A stretch of DNA of 64,000 nt from Porphyrobacter sp. GA68 (GCF_022605525.1 NZ_JAKQYJ010000001.1:1-64000), one strand, 5' to 3'. Positions 7,819 through 16,860 are shown, numbered from the stretch's first letter. Numbers and translations: made by a program. Notes: generated by a model from the sequence alone, not told the origin.

Positions 7819-10141
7819 TCTCGTCAACTTCACCCGCGGTAGCCAGCTGCTGGGCCACTTCGGCTTCATGTTTGCGGCGGGCCTCAAGGGACCGCTGCTT
7901 GTCACCGTGCTCGTCATTCTCGGCCTTGGCTGGTGGGAGGTGCAATCCTCGCTCAGCGAGCAGGAGGTCTATCTCCTGTGGATGCATCTCTACGCCTCCG
8001 CCTACGGTTTCATGGAGTTCGATCCCGCCAAGCTCGTGCACCTCAAACTGGGCAACGGCGAGACCGCCGCCTTTCCCATGTCGGTCGTCACCCAGTACCC
8101 GCCGATGCGCGCCGCGGTCGCCGCATTCGGGGAGGCCCTGCGGAGTACGTTCTTGGTTGCAAGCCTGGTCCTCGTCCCGCTGTTCATCGCCTTCTGGTGG
8201 ATTGCCGAACGCTTCGGCGAGCGCTCGAAACAGAAGAAGCATGTGCGCGGCTCTTCGCTCGCTAGCCTGCCCGAACTGGAGAGCGACATCGCCCGGCACA
8301 ACGCCCGCGAACGCGCGCGCGAATACGGCAGCGAAATGGGTTGGGCATGGCGTCTGGCCGGTCGCGCATCATTGCGCGAAGCGGGGCTGTATGTCCCCGC
8401 GCATCTCGGCGGCGTGAGCTGGCCGTGGCGACGCGAGCAGAGCCACGCGATGCTGGTCGGGACCACCGGTACCGGCAAGACCGTGGCCCTCACCGATCTC
8501 GTTGACGAAATCCGCGAGCGGGGCGAGCGCGCGGTGATATTCGACCTCACCGGGGCCTTCATCGAGACCTTTTACGAGGCGGATCGCGACGTCATTCTCA
8601 ACCCACTCGACGCCCGCTGCCCGGCGTGGAGCGTGTTCAACGACTGCACCTCGCGCGCCGAATTCCATTCCGCCGCTGAATCGCTCGTGCCCCACGACGG
8701 GGGCGGCTCGGAGCAGTTCTGGGTGCTCGCCGCGCGCACCATGTTCGTCGAGACTTGCATAAAGCTCGCCGCGGAAGGACGGGGCAGCAACCAGGCGCTC
8801 GCCGACGAGCTCATGAACGCCGACCTGTCCGATCTGCACAAGCTGCTCGAGGACACGATGGCGGGGCCGATCACCACGCCGAGCGCTGCCAAGATGGCGG
8901 AATCGGTGCGTGCGGTGTTCAACGTCAACGCCAAGGCGATGCAAATGCTGCCTTCGGACGGAGAGCCGTTTTCGATCCGAAGGTGGGTTCGGGGAACATG
9001 CGAACCGGGCTCGCTGCTGTTCCTTTCAGCGCGCTATGTCGACATGAGCGTGCTCTCGCAATTGCTCACGCTGTGGCTCGATACCGCGATCAACACGCTG
9101 ATGACCGGGCGGCGCACGCGTGACCTCAAACTGTGGTTCCTGATCGACGAACTGGGGGCTCTGCACCGCCTGCCGTCACTCGAGAAGGGCCTGCAGACCG
9201 CGCGCAACTTTGGCGGCGCGATCGTCACCGGTGTGCACGCTTTCGCCAAGCTCAAAGAGGTCTACGGCGAGAATATGGCGATGACCCTGTCCTCGCTTGC
9301 CAGGACCAAGCTGATCCTCGCCACCGCCGACCGCGAAACCGCGACCTGGTGCTCCGATGTCGTTGGGCACCGCGAGGTCCGCGAAATGGAAGAGGGCTAC
9401 AGCTATGGCTACAACAACGCCCGCGACGCGGTCAGCCTGACGCCCCGCCGACAGGTCGTTCCCCTGCTCCTACCGGACGAGTTTATGGAGCTTCCCAGCC
9501 TGTCGGGCTTCATCAAGTTTCCGGATGGATTTCCGGCAGCGCCGGTCACGCTGATCCCGCGCGGCTGGCCTCGTGTCGCCGAGGGTTTCATCGCGCGTGA
9601 GACGCCATCGCGAACCGGCCCAGCACACCGCAGCGACAGTAATCGTTCTGATACTCGGGGAAATGCGGAGCATCGCGCAGGGAGCGACGACGAGGGCGGC
9701 GAGTCGCGCCGTCTGGCGCGAAAGGATCGCCTATCGGTTGAACCGCAGAAGGCACCTTTGCGGAGCAATCGCGCGGCGCAGTCGATCGCGTCGAAATCGG
9801 GCAAGAATGGGAAGCAAGCCACGGCCAAGGCATCCTTGCCCACCGATCCTGCAATCGATACGCGCCTTGCATCCCGGTCGAGCGCCAAGCCAGAAGCCGG
9901 CACACACGCGCAATCCGAATTGCCGCTCGGCGAAGCCAGGGAGAGCCAGAGAGAACCCGCCGGCCTGACGGACAAGCCGTCGCGCCCGGATGTCCCTGAT
10001 CCGCAAGCCTCACAGGATGCGGCACGCGATCGTAACCGCGCCGACCACCGGCAACAGGAGGATCAGCAGCGCGCGCTGCTGGGAGGCGCCGCGCGCGAAC
10101 AGCAGGACCGCGACTTGGGCGATATCGGGCCCGATATCTGA
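7808..10141 (+). CDS. traD: type IV coupling protein TraD (TraD/VirD4 family)
   Basis: A 777-aa inner-membrane ATPase that links the relaxosome to the secretion channel and pumps DNA. Two N-terminal membrane segments (about residues 20-45 and 105-130) precede the motor domain. Walker A is GTTGTGKT at residues 218-225, and LWFLIDELGAL is the Walker B segment near residue 445. The last ~190 residues are low-complexity, charged and rich in Ser, Arg, Asp and Gln, like the F TraD tail that contacts TraM, but not obviously conserved. ATG 7808 overlaps the preceding gene by 11 nt. The relaxase gene follows after 44 nt, giving a compact traD-traI DNA-processing operon. Confidence 0.93.
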   Translation: MKHNLVNFTRGSQLLGHFGFMFAAGLKGPLLVTVLVILGLGWWEVQSSLSEQEVYLLWMHLYASAYGFMEFDPAKLVHLKLGNGETAAFPMSVVTQYPPMRAAVAAFGEALRSTFLVASLVLVPLFIAFWWIAERFGERSKQKKHVRGSSLASLPELESDIARHNARERAREYGSEMGWAWRLAGRASLREAGLYVPAHLGGVSWPWRREQSHAMLVGTTGTGKTVALTDLVDEIRERGERAVIFDLTGAFIETFYEADRDVILNPLDARCPAWSVFNDCTSRAEFHSAAESLVPHDGGGSEQFWVLAARTMFVETCIKLAAEGRGSNQALADELMNADLSDLHKLLEDTMAGPITTPSAAKMAESVRAVFNVNAKAMQMLPSDGEPFSIRRWVRGTCEPGSLLFLSARYVDMSVLSQLLTLWLDTAINTLMTGRRTRDLKLWFLIDELGALHRLPSLEKGLQTARNFGGAIVTGVHAFAKLKEVYGENMAMTLSSLARTKLILATADRETATWCSDVVGHREVREMEEGYSYGYNNARDAVSLTPRRQVVPLLLPDEFMELPSLSGFIKFPDGFPAAPVTLIPRGWPRVAEGFIARETPSRTGPAHRSDSNRSDTRGNAEHRAGSDDEGGESRRLARKDRLSVEPQKAPLRSNRAAQSIASKSGKNGKQATAKASLPTDPAIDTRLASRSSAKPEAGTHAQSELPLGEARESQREPAGLTDKPSRPDVPDPQASQDAARDRNRADHRQQEDQQRALLGGAAREQQDRDLGDIGPDI

Positions 10142-10185
10142 TCGCCTGGCGGGAGGCTTGAGGGGCCAAACGGGATCCGCCGCCG

Positions 10186-13092
10186 ATGCTCTCTGTCGCC
10201 AATGTCCGCTCGCCGTCGGCCGCGGCGAGCTACTTCGCCGCCGACAACTACTACGCCAGAGCCGATGCCGACCGTTCGGGCCAGTGGATCGGCAAAGGCG
10301 CCGATCTGCTGGGCCTGAAGGGCCGCGTCGAGACCAAAGCTTTCGATGCGTTGCTGCGCGGCGAGCTGCCCGACGGATCGAGCGTCGGCAATCCCGGCCA
10401 GTGGCATCGGCCGGGCACCGACCTCACCTTTTCGCTACCCAAGAGCTGGTCGCTGCTGGCTCTCCTCGGCAAGGACGAGCGGATCGTCGAGGCCTACCGC
10501 GAGGCTGTCATCGAGACGCTCGCCTGGGCGGAAAAGAATGCCGCCGAAACTCGGCTCATCGAGAAAGGGCAGGTGCGCACGGTCGCGACCGGCAACCTCG
10601 CCATCGGCCTCTTCCAGCACGATACCAACCGCAACCAAGAACCCAATCTGCATTTTCATGCGGTCGTCGCCAACCTTACACGCGGACCCGACGGCGCCTG
10701 GCGCACCCTCAAGAACGACCGGCTATGGTCCCTAAACACGCTCCTCAATTCGATTGCGATGGCGCGCTTTCGGACGAGCGTCGAAAAGCTCGGCTACGAG
10801 GCCGGGCCGGCGCTCAAGCACGGCAATTTCGAAGCGCGCGGGATCAGCCGCGAACAACTGATGGCGTTCTCGACGCGGCGCCAAGAGGTGCTCGATGCGC
10901 GGCGCGGCTCGGGACTGGAGGCAGGACGGATTGCCGCCCTTGTCACTCGTTCGGAGAAGGAGTCGATCGAGGATCGCGGTGCGCTCGCCGTTCGCTGGGA
11001 TCAGGCGGCGAAGGAGATCGGACTCGACCTCGAGCCGCTGGTCGAAGCTTCGCATCTTCGAGCCGCGCGGCAGGAGCAAGAGGCCGCGCGCCCGGCTACG
11101 CTGATCGAGCGCGGTATCGCTCGCCTGCGGGAGTTTGCCGCGCGCATTTCGGGCGAAGAGCCTGACCCGCTGGTGCCGAGCCATGTCTTGAAGAAAGGTC
11201 CCGAAGCCATCGCGGCGGCGCAGGCGGTCGCCTCGGGCGTGCGCCATCTCTCGCAGCGCGAGGCCGGGTTCGAACGCGATGCGCTTTATAAGGCCGCGCT
11301 CGATTTCGGGCTGCCGACGACGATCGGCCATGTCGAAGCCGCCGTTCGGTCGCTGGTTCGCTCGGGACATCTGCTGGAGGGGACAGGCGAGCACAGGGGC
11401 TGGGTCACGAATTGCGAGGCGGTTGAAGTGGAGACGCGCATTCTTGCCTGGGCGGCCGAAGGCAACGGCGCGATCAAGCCCGGCATTGCGGGCGACGAAG
11501 CCGAAAGCCGCGTTCAGGCCTCGGCCGAGATCAATCATGGGTTCAAGCTCAATGAGGGGCAGCTCGGTGCCGCGCGGCTCATCCTGGCCTCGGTCCATCG
11601 GACGATCGCCGTTCAGGGCGTCGCCGGCGCGGGCAAGTCGAGCGTGTTGAAGCCGGTGGCCGAAGTGCTGCGCGAAGAGGGCCATCCGGTGATCGGGCTC
11701 GCGGTGCAGAACACGCTGGTGCAGATGCTCGAGAGCGACACGGGCATCCGCTCGCAGACGCTCGCCCGCTTCCTCAAGGATTGGGGCAAGCTGATCGACG
11801 AGCCAGGTAATGGCCAGCGCCAAACCGAAGCGAAGGCGGCCTTGAAGAACCATGTTCTCGTGCTCGACGAGGCCTCGATGGTTTCGAACGCCGACAAGGA
11901 ACAGCTGATCCGCATCGCCAACCTGGCCGGCGTCCATCGCCTGGTCCTGATGGGCGACCGCAAGCAATTGGGCGCGGTCGATGCCGGCAAGCCCTTCGCG
12001 CTGCTCCAGCAGGGCGGCATCGCCAAGGCCGAGATGAACACCAATCAGCGTGGCCGCGATCCGGTACTGCGCCAGGCGCAGGCGGCCGCGCAGGCGGGTC
12101 TCGTAAGATCGGCATTGGACCATCTCAAGGGTCACACCGTTGAAGCCGAAGGCGATGGAGCGATCGTCGCGGCGGAACGCTGGCTCTCGTTGCCGCCTTC
12201 TGAGCGCGAGCTCACCGCCATCTATGCCTCAGGCCGCAGGATTCGCTCTGCGGTCAACGAAGCAGTCCAACGCGGCCTGCAAGCGAACGGGGAAATCGGC
12301 CCGGAGAATATCGCGCTAGAGGTGCTCGACCGCGTGAACTTCACCCGCGAGGAATTGCGTTACCTCGCTGCCTACCGGCCCGGTATGGTGCTTGAGGTCG
12401 CGAAGGCCGAGCGCACCTTGGGGCTCAAGCGCGGCGAATACGCCGTTCGCGGCATCGATGAGACAGGTGTCGTTCGGCTGCAGGACGATGGCGGCCGTCA
12501 GCACTCGCTGCGGCCCGCACGGATCCGAAGAACCGGCAAGAATGACAATCTGGCACTATTCGAGCGGCGCGAGCTCGAGGTTCACTGCGGAGATCGGATT
12601 CGTTGGACGCGCAACGATCACCGACGCGGACTGTTCAATGCCGACCGCGCCACGGTTATTTCAATCGAACGTGATCGCGTCACGATTGAGACATCCAAGG
12701 GCGAGCAGCTCCAGCTGAAAGAGGGAGACCCGATGCTGAAGCGGATCGATCTCGCCTACGCGCTCAACGCGCACATGGCGCAAGGGCTGACATCCGATCG
12801 GGGCATTGCCGTCATGGACAGCCGCGAGCGCAATCTCTCCAACCAGAAGACGTTTTTGGTCACCGTCACACGTCTGCGCGATCATCTGACGCTGGTGGTC
12901 GACAGTGCTGCGAAGTTGGGAGGCGCGGTGGCGCGCAACAGAGGCGAGAAAGCCTCGGCGTTGGACGTGACGGAACGATTGCGAGATGCCGCAGCCGAAG
13001 GAGTTTCGAAGAGCTGTACCGAGCAGCCGGCGCGCGATACCGAGCGTGAACTGTCTCGCGAAAAGGCCCGGCCAATCGATATCGAGATTTAG
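10186..13092 (+). CDS. traI: MobF-family conjugative relaxase/helicase TraI (TrwC-like)
   Basis: The 968-aa product starts directly with a TrwC-type relaxase domain. N-terminal tyrosines (YF...NYYARAD) are the candidate nicking residues, and a metal-binding histidine triad is formed by H145, H156 and H158 (QHDTN...LHFHAVV). A RecD-like helicase follows, with Walker A GVAGAGKS at 478-485, Walker B VLDEAS with D561-E562, and the MGDRKQLGAV motif. A UvrD/RecD C-terminal box (YALNAHMAQG) lies near residue 860. It nicks oriT, stays covalently bound and unwinds the transferred strand. It is shorter than F TraI (about 1750 aa) and close to TrwC in size, so the second inactive helicase region of F is absent. 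Confidence 0.94.
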   Translation: MLSVANVRSPSAAASYFAADNYYARADADRSGQWIGKGADLLGLKGRVETKAFDALLRGELPDGSSVGNPGQWHRPGTDLTFSLPKSWSLLALLGKDERIVEAYREAVIETLAWAEKNAAETRLIEKGQVRTVATGNLAIGLFQHDTNRNQEPNLHFHAVVANLTRGPDGAWRTLKNDRLWSLNTLLNSIAMARFRTSVEKLGYEAGPALKHGNFEARGISREQLMAFSTRRQEVLDARRGSGLEAGRIAALVTRSEKESIEDRGALAVRWDQAAKEIGLDLEPLVEASHLRAARQEQEAARPATLIERGIARLREFAARISGEEPDPLVPSHVLKKGPEAIAAAQAVASGVRHLSQREAGFERDALYKAALDFGLPTTIGHVEAAVRSLVRSGHLLEGTGEHRGWVTNCEAVEVETRILAWAAEGNGAIKPGIAGDEAESRVQASAEINHGFKLNEGQLGAARLILASVHRTIAVQGVAGAGKSSVLKPVAEVLREEGHPVIGLAVQNTLVQMLESDTGIRSQTLARFLKDWGKLIDEPGNGQRQTEAKAALKNHVLVLDEASMVSNADKEQLIRIANLAGVHRLVLMGDRKQLGAVDAGKPFALLQQGGIAKAEMNTNQRGRDPVLRQAQAAAQAGLVRSALDHLKGHTVEAEGDGAIVAAERWLSLPPSERELTAIYASGRRIRSAVNEAVQRGLQANGEIGPENIALEVLDRVNFTREELRYLAAYRPGMVLEVAKAERTLGLKRGEYAVRGIDETGVVRLQDDGGRQHSLRPARIRRTGKNDNLALFERRELEVHCGDRIRWTRNDHRRGLFNADRATVISIERDRVTIETSKGEQLQLKEGDPMLKRIDLAYALNAHMAQGLTSDRGIAVMDSRERNLSNQKTFLVTVTRLRDHLTLVVDSAAKLGGAVARNRGEKASALDVTERLRDAAAEGVSKSCTEQPARDTERELSREKARPIDIEI

Positions 13093-13226
13093 GAGCGGCT
13101 ACTCGCAGCCTATGCCATTATTGTCGCGATCGAAGTGGCTCCCGTAGCCGGGCTGCCCCCGCCGGACCTGGTCGGCGCCGGTCTTCCGCCAGCCCAGGTA
13201 GCTGCGACACTGCGAACAAGGGCCTC

Positions 13227-13261
13227 TTGACATCCCGGGTGGTAAGCATATCTTACCACCC
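13227..13261 (+). promoter_or_regulatory. TTGACA promoter with palindromic operator, upstream of the ACP-TS-MazG operon
   Basis: TTGACA at 13227-13232 is a consensus -35; ATCTTA at 13250-13255 (17-bp spacer) is a plausible -10. A perfect inverted repeat, GGGTGGTAAG (13237-13246), CATAT, CTTACCACCC (13252-13261), fills the spacer and the -10. A repressor bound there would block RNA polymerase. The obvious candidate is the XRE protein encoded second in the operon, with the ImmA/IrrE protease as its possible inactivator. Confidence 0.72.
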
Positions 13262-13281
13262 GTAAGAGCCGGAGAGTCGTG

Positions 13282-13596
13282 ATGGATCCCAATGTTGTCA
13301 GAACCAAGCTGATTGAGGTGCTGCAGACCGTGCAGTCCCTCAGCGGCGAAGAATGTCCCGCTATCGATGGTGCCACTAAGCCGGTTGAAACACTTCCGAA
13401 GTTCACCAGCAAGGTGTGGCCGGTTGCAGCCGGCATGCTGGGCATCGCGCTCAGCAAATCCATCCCGTGCGAGGCCAACATTTTCGTCGATGAGGAGAGC
13501 AAGGAGCCCCTAGCAATCAATCAGTCAGTCGCGCTCGTCCTGAAGATCCTCGAGGCGCAAGAGGCCGAGGAAGCCGAAGGGACTGCGGCAGAATGA
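13282..13596 (+). CDS. acyl-carrier-protein-like (phosphopantetheine-attachment) protein
   Basis: A 104-aa protein that matches an acyl carrier protein by pattern. After helix I there is a loop ending at Ser43 (LPKFTSKVWPV). From that serine to the conserved Ile-Pro (SIP, residues 61-62) the distance is the same 20 residues as in ACPs between the phosphopantetheine serine and the EIP motif. A last helix (AINQSVALVLKIL) lies where helix IV is expected. The usual Asp before the serine and Leu after it are replaced by Thr and Lys, so it is a divergent carrier. A holo-ACP synthase gene at the other end of the island would supply the modification. ATG 13282 is preferred over GTG 13279. Its stop overlaps the XRE gene by 4 nt. 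It could carry an acyl or aminoacyl group; the cargo is unknown. Confidence 0.68.
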   Translation: MDPNVVRTKLIEVLQTVQSLSGEECPAIDGATKPVETLPKFTSKVWPVAAGMLGIALSKSIPCEANIFVDEESKEPLAINQSVALVLKILEAQEAEEAEGTAAE

Positions 13597-13958
13597 ATGA
13601 CAATCCTTCGCTGAAGTCGGCAACGATCCATTCCCGATTGCGGGCAGCGCGCGAGGCTGCCGGGCTGTCACAGGGACAGGTTGCTAAGCTGATGAACATG
13701 CACCGCCCTACCATTTCGGAAATGGAAGCCGGCAACCGACGCATCGCCGCGCATGAGCTCGCCAAGCTGGCCGACCTCTACGATACCAAGGTGGCGTGGC
13801 TGCTGGGCGAGGCGCCCGAACGTGCCGCCACCGACGATCCAAAATTGCAGCTTGCCGCCCGCGAACTCAGCAAACTCAAACCCGACGATCTGAACCGCCT
13901 CCTGAAACTCATCGCCGCGATGAAGTCGGACGACGACGAGAAGGAGCCCAACCGATGA
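13593..13958 (+). CDS. XRE-family transcriptional regulator
   Basis: A 121-aa protein with a canonical helix-turn-helix at about residues 12-68 (LRAAREAAGLSQGQVAKLMN, then RPTISEMEAGNRRI) and a helical C-terminus (LSKLKPDDLNRLLKLIAAMK). It begins inside an ATGA overlap with the ACP-like gene and ends in another ATGA overlap with the metallopeptidase gene, so the three are translationally coupled. The likely target is the palindrome 13237-13261 in the operon's own promoter. XRE plus ImmA/IrrE is a known repressor/protease pair in mobile elements such as ICEBs1. Confidence 0.88.
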   Translation: MNDNPSLKSATIHSRLRAAREAAGLSQGQVAKLMNMHRPTISEMEAGNRRIAAHELAKLADLYDTKVAWLLGEAPERAATDDPKLQLAARELSKLKPDDLNRLLKLIAAMKSDDDEKEPNR

Positions 13959-14842
13959 AAGCGCTTGCCAAGCCGATGATGCACCACCGCCGCGCCTTAG
14001 CCGACAAGGCAATGAAAGCAGCGATCTCGGCTCGCCTGAAGGCAGGTAAGGACCTCGTCAGCCCCATCTGCATCTATTCAGTGGCTGAGGCGCACGGCGT
14101 ACGCGTACGGTTCAACGACATCGACATGGAAGGCATGTACCAACGCGGCTCGCCACCGCGCATCCACCTGTCGAGCAAGCGTCCGCTGGTCCGCCGCACC
14201 TTCAATTGCGCCCACGAGCTCGGCCATCATGCGCTCGGGCACGGCTCCTCAATCGACGAGTTGCGCGAAAACCAGACCGTCCGACCCTGGGATATACCGG
14301 AAGAGTATAGCGCCGACACCTTTGCCGCTTACACGCTCATGCCAACGCTGGGGCTTCGCAACGCCTTTGCCCTCCGCGGGCTCAAGCCGGAGACCGCGAC
14401 GCCTGCGGAGATCTATCGCATCGCCTGCCAGTTTGGGGTCGGGTACTCAACGCTGGTCACGCACCTGCTGTGGGGTGAGGCGATGATCGGTCGCTCGCGG
14501 GCTGACGAGCTGCGCAAGATCACGCCACAGTCGCTACGCGCCCAGATTCTCGGCGCGCTGACGCCGCAGCCGCTCATCGTTGCCGATGAACATTGGGGCG
14601 CAGCTGCTATCGACGCGGAAGTGGGGCACCTGCTCCTGCTGCCGACAGGGACTATCGCTCATGGCAACGCAGTTACTGCGATTGGTGATCTTGCCCATGG
14701 GCGCTTGTTTGAAGCGAAGCGTCCGGGCTTGGTGAGGCTCGACCGCCCGGGCGGCGACTGGGCCGCGTTCGGGCGCGTCGCGCGAACCGCATATGTCGGG
14801 CTCGCTGAGTTCCGCCATCTGGAGGATGACGATGATGACTAA
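13955..14842 (+). CDS. ImmA/IrrE-family metallo-endopeptidase
   Basis: A 295-aa protein. A COG2856-type zincin domain with HELGH at residues 87-91 (RTFNCAHELGHHALGHG) and a glutamate in PEEYSAD (about 116-117) supply the zinc ligands and catalytic base. A C-terminal half (about 170-295) is of unknown type. Such proteases cleave the XRE repressor encoded next to them when a signal arrives, turning on the rest of the operon. ATG 13955 lies in the overlap with the XRE gene. Its 3' end overlaps the next gene by 11 nt. It is longer than minimal ImmA proteins, so the extra domain may sense the inducing ligand. Confidence 0.85.
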   Translation: MKALAKPMMHHRRALADKAMKAAISARLKAGKDLVSPICIYSVAEAHGVRVRFNDIDMEGMYQRGSPPRIHLSSKRPLVRRTFNCAHELGHHALGHGSSIDELRENQTVRPWDIPEEYSADTFAAYTLMPTLGLRNAFALRGLKPETATPAEIYRIACQFGVGYSTLVTHLLWGEAMIGRSRADELRKITPQSLRAQILGALTPQPLIVADEHWGAAAIDAEVGHLLLLPTGTIAHGNAVTAIGDLAHGRLFEAKRPGLVRLDRPGGDWAAFGRVARTAYVGLAEFRHLEDDDDD

Positions 14843-15683
14843 GACCAGCTCAAAGCCGAGCGTTCCGCTGCTCATTGAAGGTCGCAGTATATCCGAAACC
14901 TATAGCCGGTTGATACTTTATATAATGGAGCATTCCGGTGTGGAAGTCGCACCGCTCGTGCTGACTGTCGATGGTTTTCCTGCCGACTACTCCATTCCCG
15001 AAGATCCAGCAGTTCGGCGATCACTGGACGCCTTGCTCCACCGCAAGGGGAAGACAAAGGTCGAGGATGTTGCGTTCACGATCTTTCCCGAGCGGCTGTG
15101 GGTCATGGCTCAGGGTGACCGCGCCAAACTGTTTCAGTACTATGGTTGGTCCTTTCCATTCTACCGTGCAAGGGACAAGGCAAACAGCCGTGGCCTCTAT
15201 TTCGAACGGTTGACGATGTACGGCAGCGGTCCTTGCGATGGAAATCAGCTGGAGTGGATATTGAGCGAATGGAATAAGCGAGGTGGAGTAAGAGATTCCC
15301 TTGCGCAAGCTACGACTTTCGATCCTGCCCGAGACCATACAGCAAGTGCGCAACTCAAATTCCCGTGCCTGCAACATGTTAGCTTCGTGCCGACGGCAGC
15401 GGGACTGGTCGTCAATGCGTTCTATGCGACACAGCAGATCTTCGACAAAGCCTATGGCAATTATCTCGGGCTCGCTCAGCTCGGCGCGTTTATGGCTCAT
15501 GAGATGACAATGCCTTTTGCCCGACTCAATGTGAACGTGGGAGTCGCGAAACTGGAGCGGATCGGGAAGACCGATGGCGCCATGAAGCCGCTAATCGAGG
15601 CGGCCCGTCTTTGCATTGCAGCCTCTCCGGTCGCTGCGCTGACAGACGTGGGTTCTGCCCAGCTCACTGCGGCTGCTGCGTAA
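14832..15683 (+). CDS. divergent thymidylate-synthase-like protein
   Basis: A 283-aa protein that resembles thymidylate synthase in outline. Residues about 105-155 (LYFERLTMYG, GNQLEWILSEWNKRGGVRDS) match the substrate-loop region. FPCLQHVSF holds a candidate catalytic cysteine, Cys179. FYATQQIFDKAYGNYLGLAQLGAFMAHEM is laid out like the YQRSxDxxLGxPFNiaxY block. His after the Cys is Leu here and the QRS arginine is missing, so standard dUMP methylation is doubtful. Related enzymes hydroxymethylate dUMP or dCMP in systems that hypermodify DNA bases. GGAGG at 14821-14825 favours ATG 14832 (or 14835). It overlaps the protease gene and is followed by the pyrophosphorylase-type gene after 7 nt. 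Confidence 0.66.
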   Translation: MMTKTSSKPSVPLLIEGRSISETYSRLILYIMEHSGVEVAPLVLTVDGFPADYSIPEDPAVRRSLDALLHRKGKTKVEDVAFTIFPERLWVMAQGDRAKLFQYYGWSFPFYRARDKANSRGLYFERLTMYGSGPCDGNQLEWILSEWNKRGGVRDSLAQATTFDPARDHTASAQLKFPCLQHVSFVPTAAGLVVNAFYATQQIFDKAYGNYLGLAQLGAFMAHEMTMPFARLNVNVGVAKLERIGKTDGAMKPLIEAARLCIAASPVAALTDVGSAQLTAAAA

Positions 15684-15690
15684 TTCAATT

Positions 15691-16851
15691 ATGGCGAAAT
15701 CTAGCGCCTCGAACGGCCGCAAACGCGGCCGCCCCGCCACGATCCCTGCGGCAATCCAGCAAAGGCTTGATGTCGATTCCGAGCGGAAAGCTCCGATCAT
15801 CGTTTCCAGCCACCTTGCCCCCGCCAAAACCACTGCCGTCTATGATAGCTACTGGCGGTTCGCCGCGGAAAGGCAGCGCGTCTTTTACCGCCGCGCCCTT
15901 GGCGAACCGGCTCCGTGGACCGGCAATCGGGTGCTCGCGACCTACAAGTTCACCAACGCCTACCGGGCGTCCGACCGGGTCAGCCAATATCTGATCCGCA
16001 ATGTCATATATCGCGAGGACCTGCCTGACACGCCGGAAGAGGTCGTGTTTCGCATCCTGCTGTTCAAGCTGTTCAACAAGATCGAGACCTGGCAGCTCCT
16101 CGAAAGATCGGTCGGTCCTATCAGCTTCGCGGATTACCGCTTCGACCACTTTGATCGCATTCTCACTAAAGCGATGGATGAGGGCACGCGCATCTATTCG
16201 GCAGCCTACATCATGCCGCCGGGAAGCTCGGCATTCGGCTGCAAGGCGAAGCATCAGAACCATCTGAAGCTGCTCGAACTCATGATGTCGAAGGCTTTAC
16301 CGGCCAAGCTCGCTGAGGCGTTGACTATGCAAGACGGCTTCGAGTTGCTGCGCGCCTTCCCGACGATCGGCGACTTTCTCGCCTATCAGTTCGTCACCGA
16401 CGTGAATTACAGCGAGGTGACCGATTTTTCGGAAATGGACTTTGTGATCCCCGGGCCCGGCGCCCGCGATGGATTGCGCAAATGCTTCGCCGACACTGGC
16501 GGCCTGAGCGATGCTGAATTGATCCGCCTAATGGCAGACAGGCAGGAGGAGGAGTGCGCGCGCCTTGGTCTGGAATTCCCATCGCTATGGGGCCGGCGGC
16601 TGCAGTTGATCGACTGTCAAAACCTGTTTTGCGAAGTCGACAAATTCGCCCGCGTTGCGCACCCCGACATCGCAGGGTGGACTGGGCGTACACGCATCAA
16701 GCAAAAGTTTGCTCCGCAAGCAAACCCGATCGAATTCTGGTATCCGCCCAAATGGGAGATCAATGATCGAATCGCTGCCGGCGCGATGCCGAATGAAGCA
16801 TTTGAAAGTTCGCGGCCCGCGACTTTGAAGTGTGAAGCAGAAGACGGCTAA
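15691..16851 (+). CDS. 5-hmdU kinase helical-domain / alpha-glutamyl-putrescinyl-thymine pyrophosphorylase-type protein
   Basis: A 386-aa protein. Residues about 50-140 carry the pattern I associate with this family: YWRFAAERQRVFYRR, PWTGNRVLATYKFTNAYR, DRVSQYLIRNVIY, FRILLFKLFNKIETW. In phages such as SP10 and phi W-14 relatives act on hydroxymethyl-dU pyrophosphate in DNA to install complex thymine modifications. An N-terminal NGRKRGRPATIP (about 8-19) looks like an AT-hook. The rest (to residue about 370, ending NPIEFWYPPKWEI) has no separate kinase P-loop, so it is the stand-alone helical form. The gene lies 7 nt after the TS-like gene and 9 nt before the MazG gene. The substrate in this host is unknown; family identity is by eye. 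Confidence 0.7.
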   Translation: MAKSSASNGRKRGRPATIPAAIQQRLDVDSERKAPIIVSSHLAPAKTTAVYDSYWRFAAERQRVFYRRALGEPAPWTGNRVLATYKFTNAYRASDRVSQYLIRNVIYREDLPDTPEEVVFRILLFKLFNKIETWQLLERSVGPISFADYRFDHFDRILTKAMDEGTRIYSAAYIMPPGSSAFGCKAKHQNHLKLLELMMSKALPAKLAEALTMQDGFELLRAFPTIGDFLAYQFVTDVNYSEVTDFSEMDFVIPGPGARDGLRKCFADTGGLSDAELIRLMADRQEEECARLGLEFPSLWGRRLQLIDCQNLFCEVDKFARVAHPDIAGWTGRTRIKQKFAPQANPIEFWYPPKWEINDRIAAGAMPNEAFESSRPATLKCEAEDG

Positions 16852-16860
16852 GGGCAGGAT

